From: Spirochaetaceae bacterium
GTDB taxonomy: Bacteria > Spirochaetota > Spirochaetia > Treponematales > Breznakiellaceae
DNA length: 6,905 bases
Direction of reading: 5' to 3'
NCBI GenBank assembly: GCA_031278575.1
Contig: JAITKD010000005.1
Span: 1-6,905, forward strand
The position numbers and the translations under genes were made by a program. Positions 6,691-6,905 of the stretch are shown here, in pieces (the first letter of the stretch is position 1; every line of letters starts with the position of its first letter). Under the pieces are notes generated by a model. The model ran no database searches. It saw only the letters and a list, made by a program, of their open reading frames with translations, and was not told where the DNA came from.

Positions 6691-6728
6691 GGCCGTAAAG
6701 ATATAGTCGGTTTAGACGGGCCTTTTTT
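6691..6728 (+). terminator. Probable intrinsic terminator of the che operon
   Basis: GGCCGTAAA (6691-6699) can pair with TTTAGACGGGCC (6711-6722), leaving G6718 and A6714-G6715 bulged. The stem is followed at once by six T residues (6723-6728). It lies 85 nt after the cheX stop codon and would end the cheA - fusion - cheX transcript. The bulges make it weaker than the terminator at 332-350. Confidence 0.6.
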
Positions 6729-6749
6729 GGGTCCCACGCTCGTCGATTC

Positions 6750-6770
6750 GCCTGCCGGGATCGGGCGGGC
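6750..6770. other. GC-rich hairpin between the che operon and tRNA-Val
   Basis: GCCTGCC (6750-6756) pairs with GGCGGGC (6764-6770) around a 7-nt loop, with one G-T wobble. No T tract follows on either strand, so it is not a standard terminator. Its function is unknown. Confidence 0.5.
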
Positions 6771-6792
6771 CCTGAGAAAATTAGTTAATTAA

Positions 6793-6809
6793 CGCCGCTT
6801 GACGCGGCG
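6793..6809. other. Perfect 6-bp inverted repeat just upstream of tRNA-Val
   Basis: CGCCGC (6793-6798) and GCGGCG (6804-6809) flank the loop TTGAC and end nine bases before the tRNA. On the + strand no T run follows. On the - strand an AT-rich stretch without a real T run follows. It could be a processing or regulatory hairpin in the tRNA leader. Confidence 0.5.
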
Positions 6810-6818
6810 CGGTTAGTG

Positions 6819-6892
6819 GGGCGGTTAGCTCAGTTGGTTAGAGCACCAGTATGACACGCTGGGGGTCACAAGTTCGACTCTTGTATCGCCCA
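6819..6892 (+). tRNA. tRNA-Val (anticodon GAC)
   Basis: The 74-nt gene folds into a full cloverleaf. The acceptor stem is GGGCGGT (6819-6825) with ATCGCCC (6885-6891), containing one G-T pair. The D stem is GCTC/GAGC (6828-6831, 6841-6844) and the anticodon stem CCAGT/GCTGG (6846-6850, 6858-6862). The loop ATGACAC carries GAC at 6853-6855, reading GUC and GUU valine codons. The T arm is ACAAG/CTTGT (6868-6872, 6880-6884) around TTCGACT. The discriminator is A6892. The 3' CCA is not encoded (ATG follows), so it must be added by the nucleotidyltransferase. The base at position 32 is A rather than the usual pyrimidine. Confidence 0.96.
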
Positions 6893-6894
6893 AT

Positions 6895-6905
6895 GCCCCT
6901 TCGGG
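6895..6905 (+). terminator. Start of a hairpin after tRNA-Val, cut by the window end
   Basis: GCCCC (6895-6899), loop TTCG (6900-6903) and the first two bases of a GG arm are visible. This is the usual beginning of a UUCG-loop terminator stem, but the rest of the 3' arm and any T tract lie beyond the window. Confidence 0.45.

Noticed and set aside
6799..6804. TTGACG as a -35 box for the tRNA gene
   Set aside because: The matching -10 position would fall inside the tRNA and reads GC-rich sequence. The TTGAC is the loop of an inverted repeat.
6606..6818. SRP (4.5S) RNA or RNase P RNA gene in the spacer
   Set aside because: Neither the conserved SRP GGAAG-type tip nor the RNase P GAGGAAAGTCC motif is present.

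Overview
The window looks like the chromosome of a GC-rich spirochaete of the Treponema group. The main evidence is the gene order cheA - cheW/cheR-like fusion - cheX. CheX-type CheY-P phosphatases next to cheA and cheW are typical of spirochaetes. The long CheA dimerisation domain and the CheW-CheR-like fusion match features described for Treponema denticola. The high GC suggests a lineage outside the low-GC oral treponemes, perhaps a gut or termite-gut relative, but this is inference.

Layout, all genes on the + strand. Positions 1-316 hold a degenerate tandem array of about eight 39-43 bp units built from short palindromes. An intrinsic terminator follows at 332-350. Positions 380-2227 encode an RNase II (RNB) family exoribonuclease whose start codon has no Shine-Dalgarno sequence and may be leaderless. 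The 166-bp AT-rich gap at 2228-2393 holds two sigma-70-like promoters. The chemotaxis operon follows: cheA (2394-4763), a CheW domain fused to a degenerate CheR methyltransferase-like domain (4780-6105), and cheX (6135-6605). A probable terminator at 6691-6728 closes the operon. Two further hairpins, a tRNA-Val(GAC) gene (6819-6892) and the start of a UUCG-loop hairpin cut by the window edge complete the sequence.

How the genes work together: receptor signals reach CheA through its P5 domain and the CheW domain. CheA phosphorylates itself on His52 and passes the phosphate to CheY, which acts on the flagellar motor, and CheX removes phosphate from CheY-P. No cheY lies between cheX and the terminator, although cheY follows cheX in the T. 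pallidum and T. denticola operons as I recall them. The CheR-like half has lost residues expected for catalysis and is more likely structural in the receptor array.

The most notable points are the fused and degenerate CheW-CheR-like protein, the threonine replacing the conserved lysine beside the CheA phosphorylation site, the long P3 domain, the absence of cheY, and the palindrome array with a 60-bp perfect internal duplication. The chemotaxis proteins themselves are related to a described system; I do not see a wholly unknown system here.
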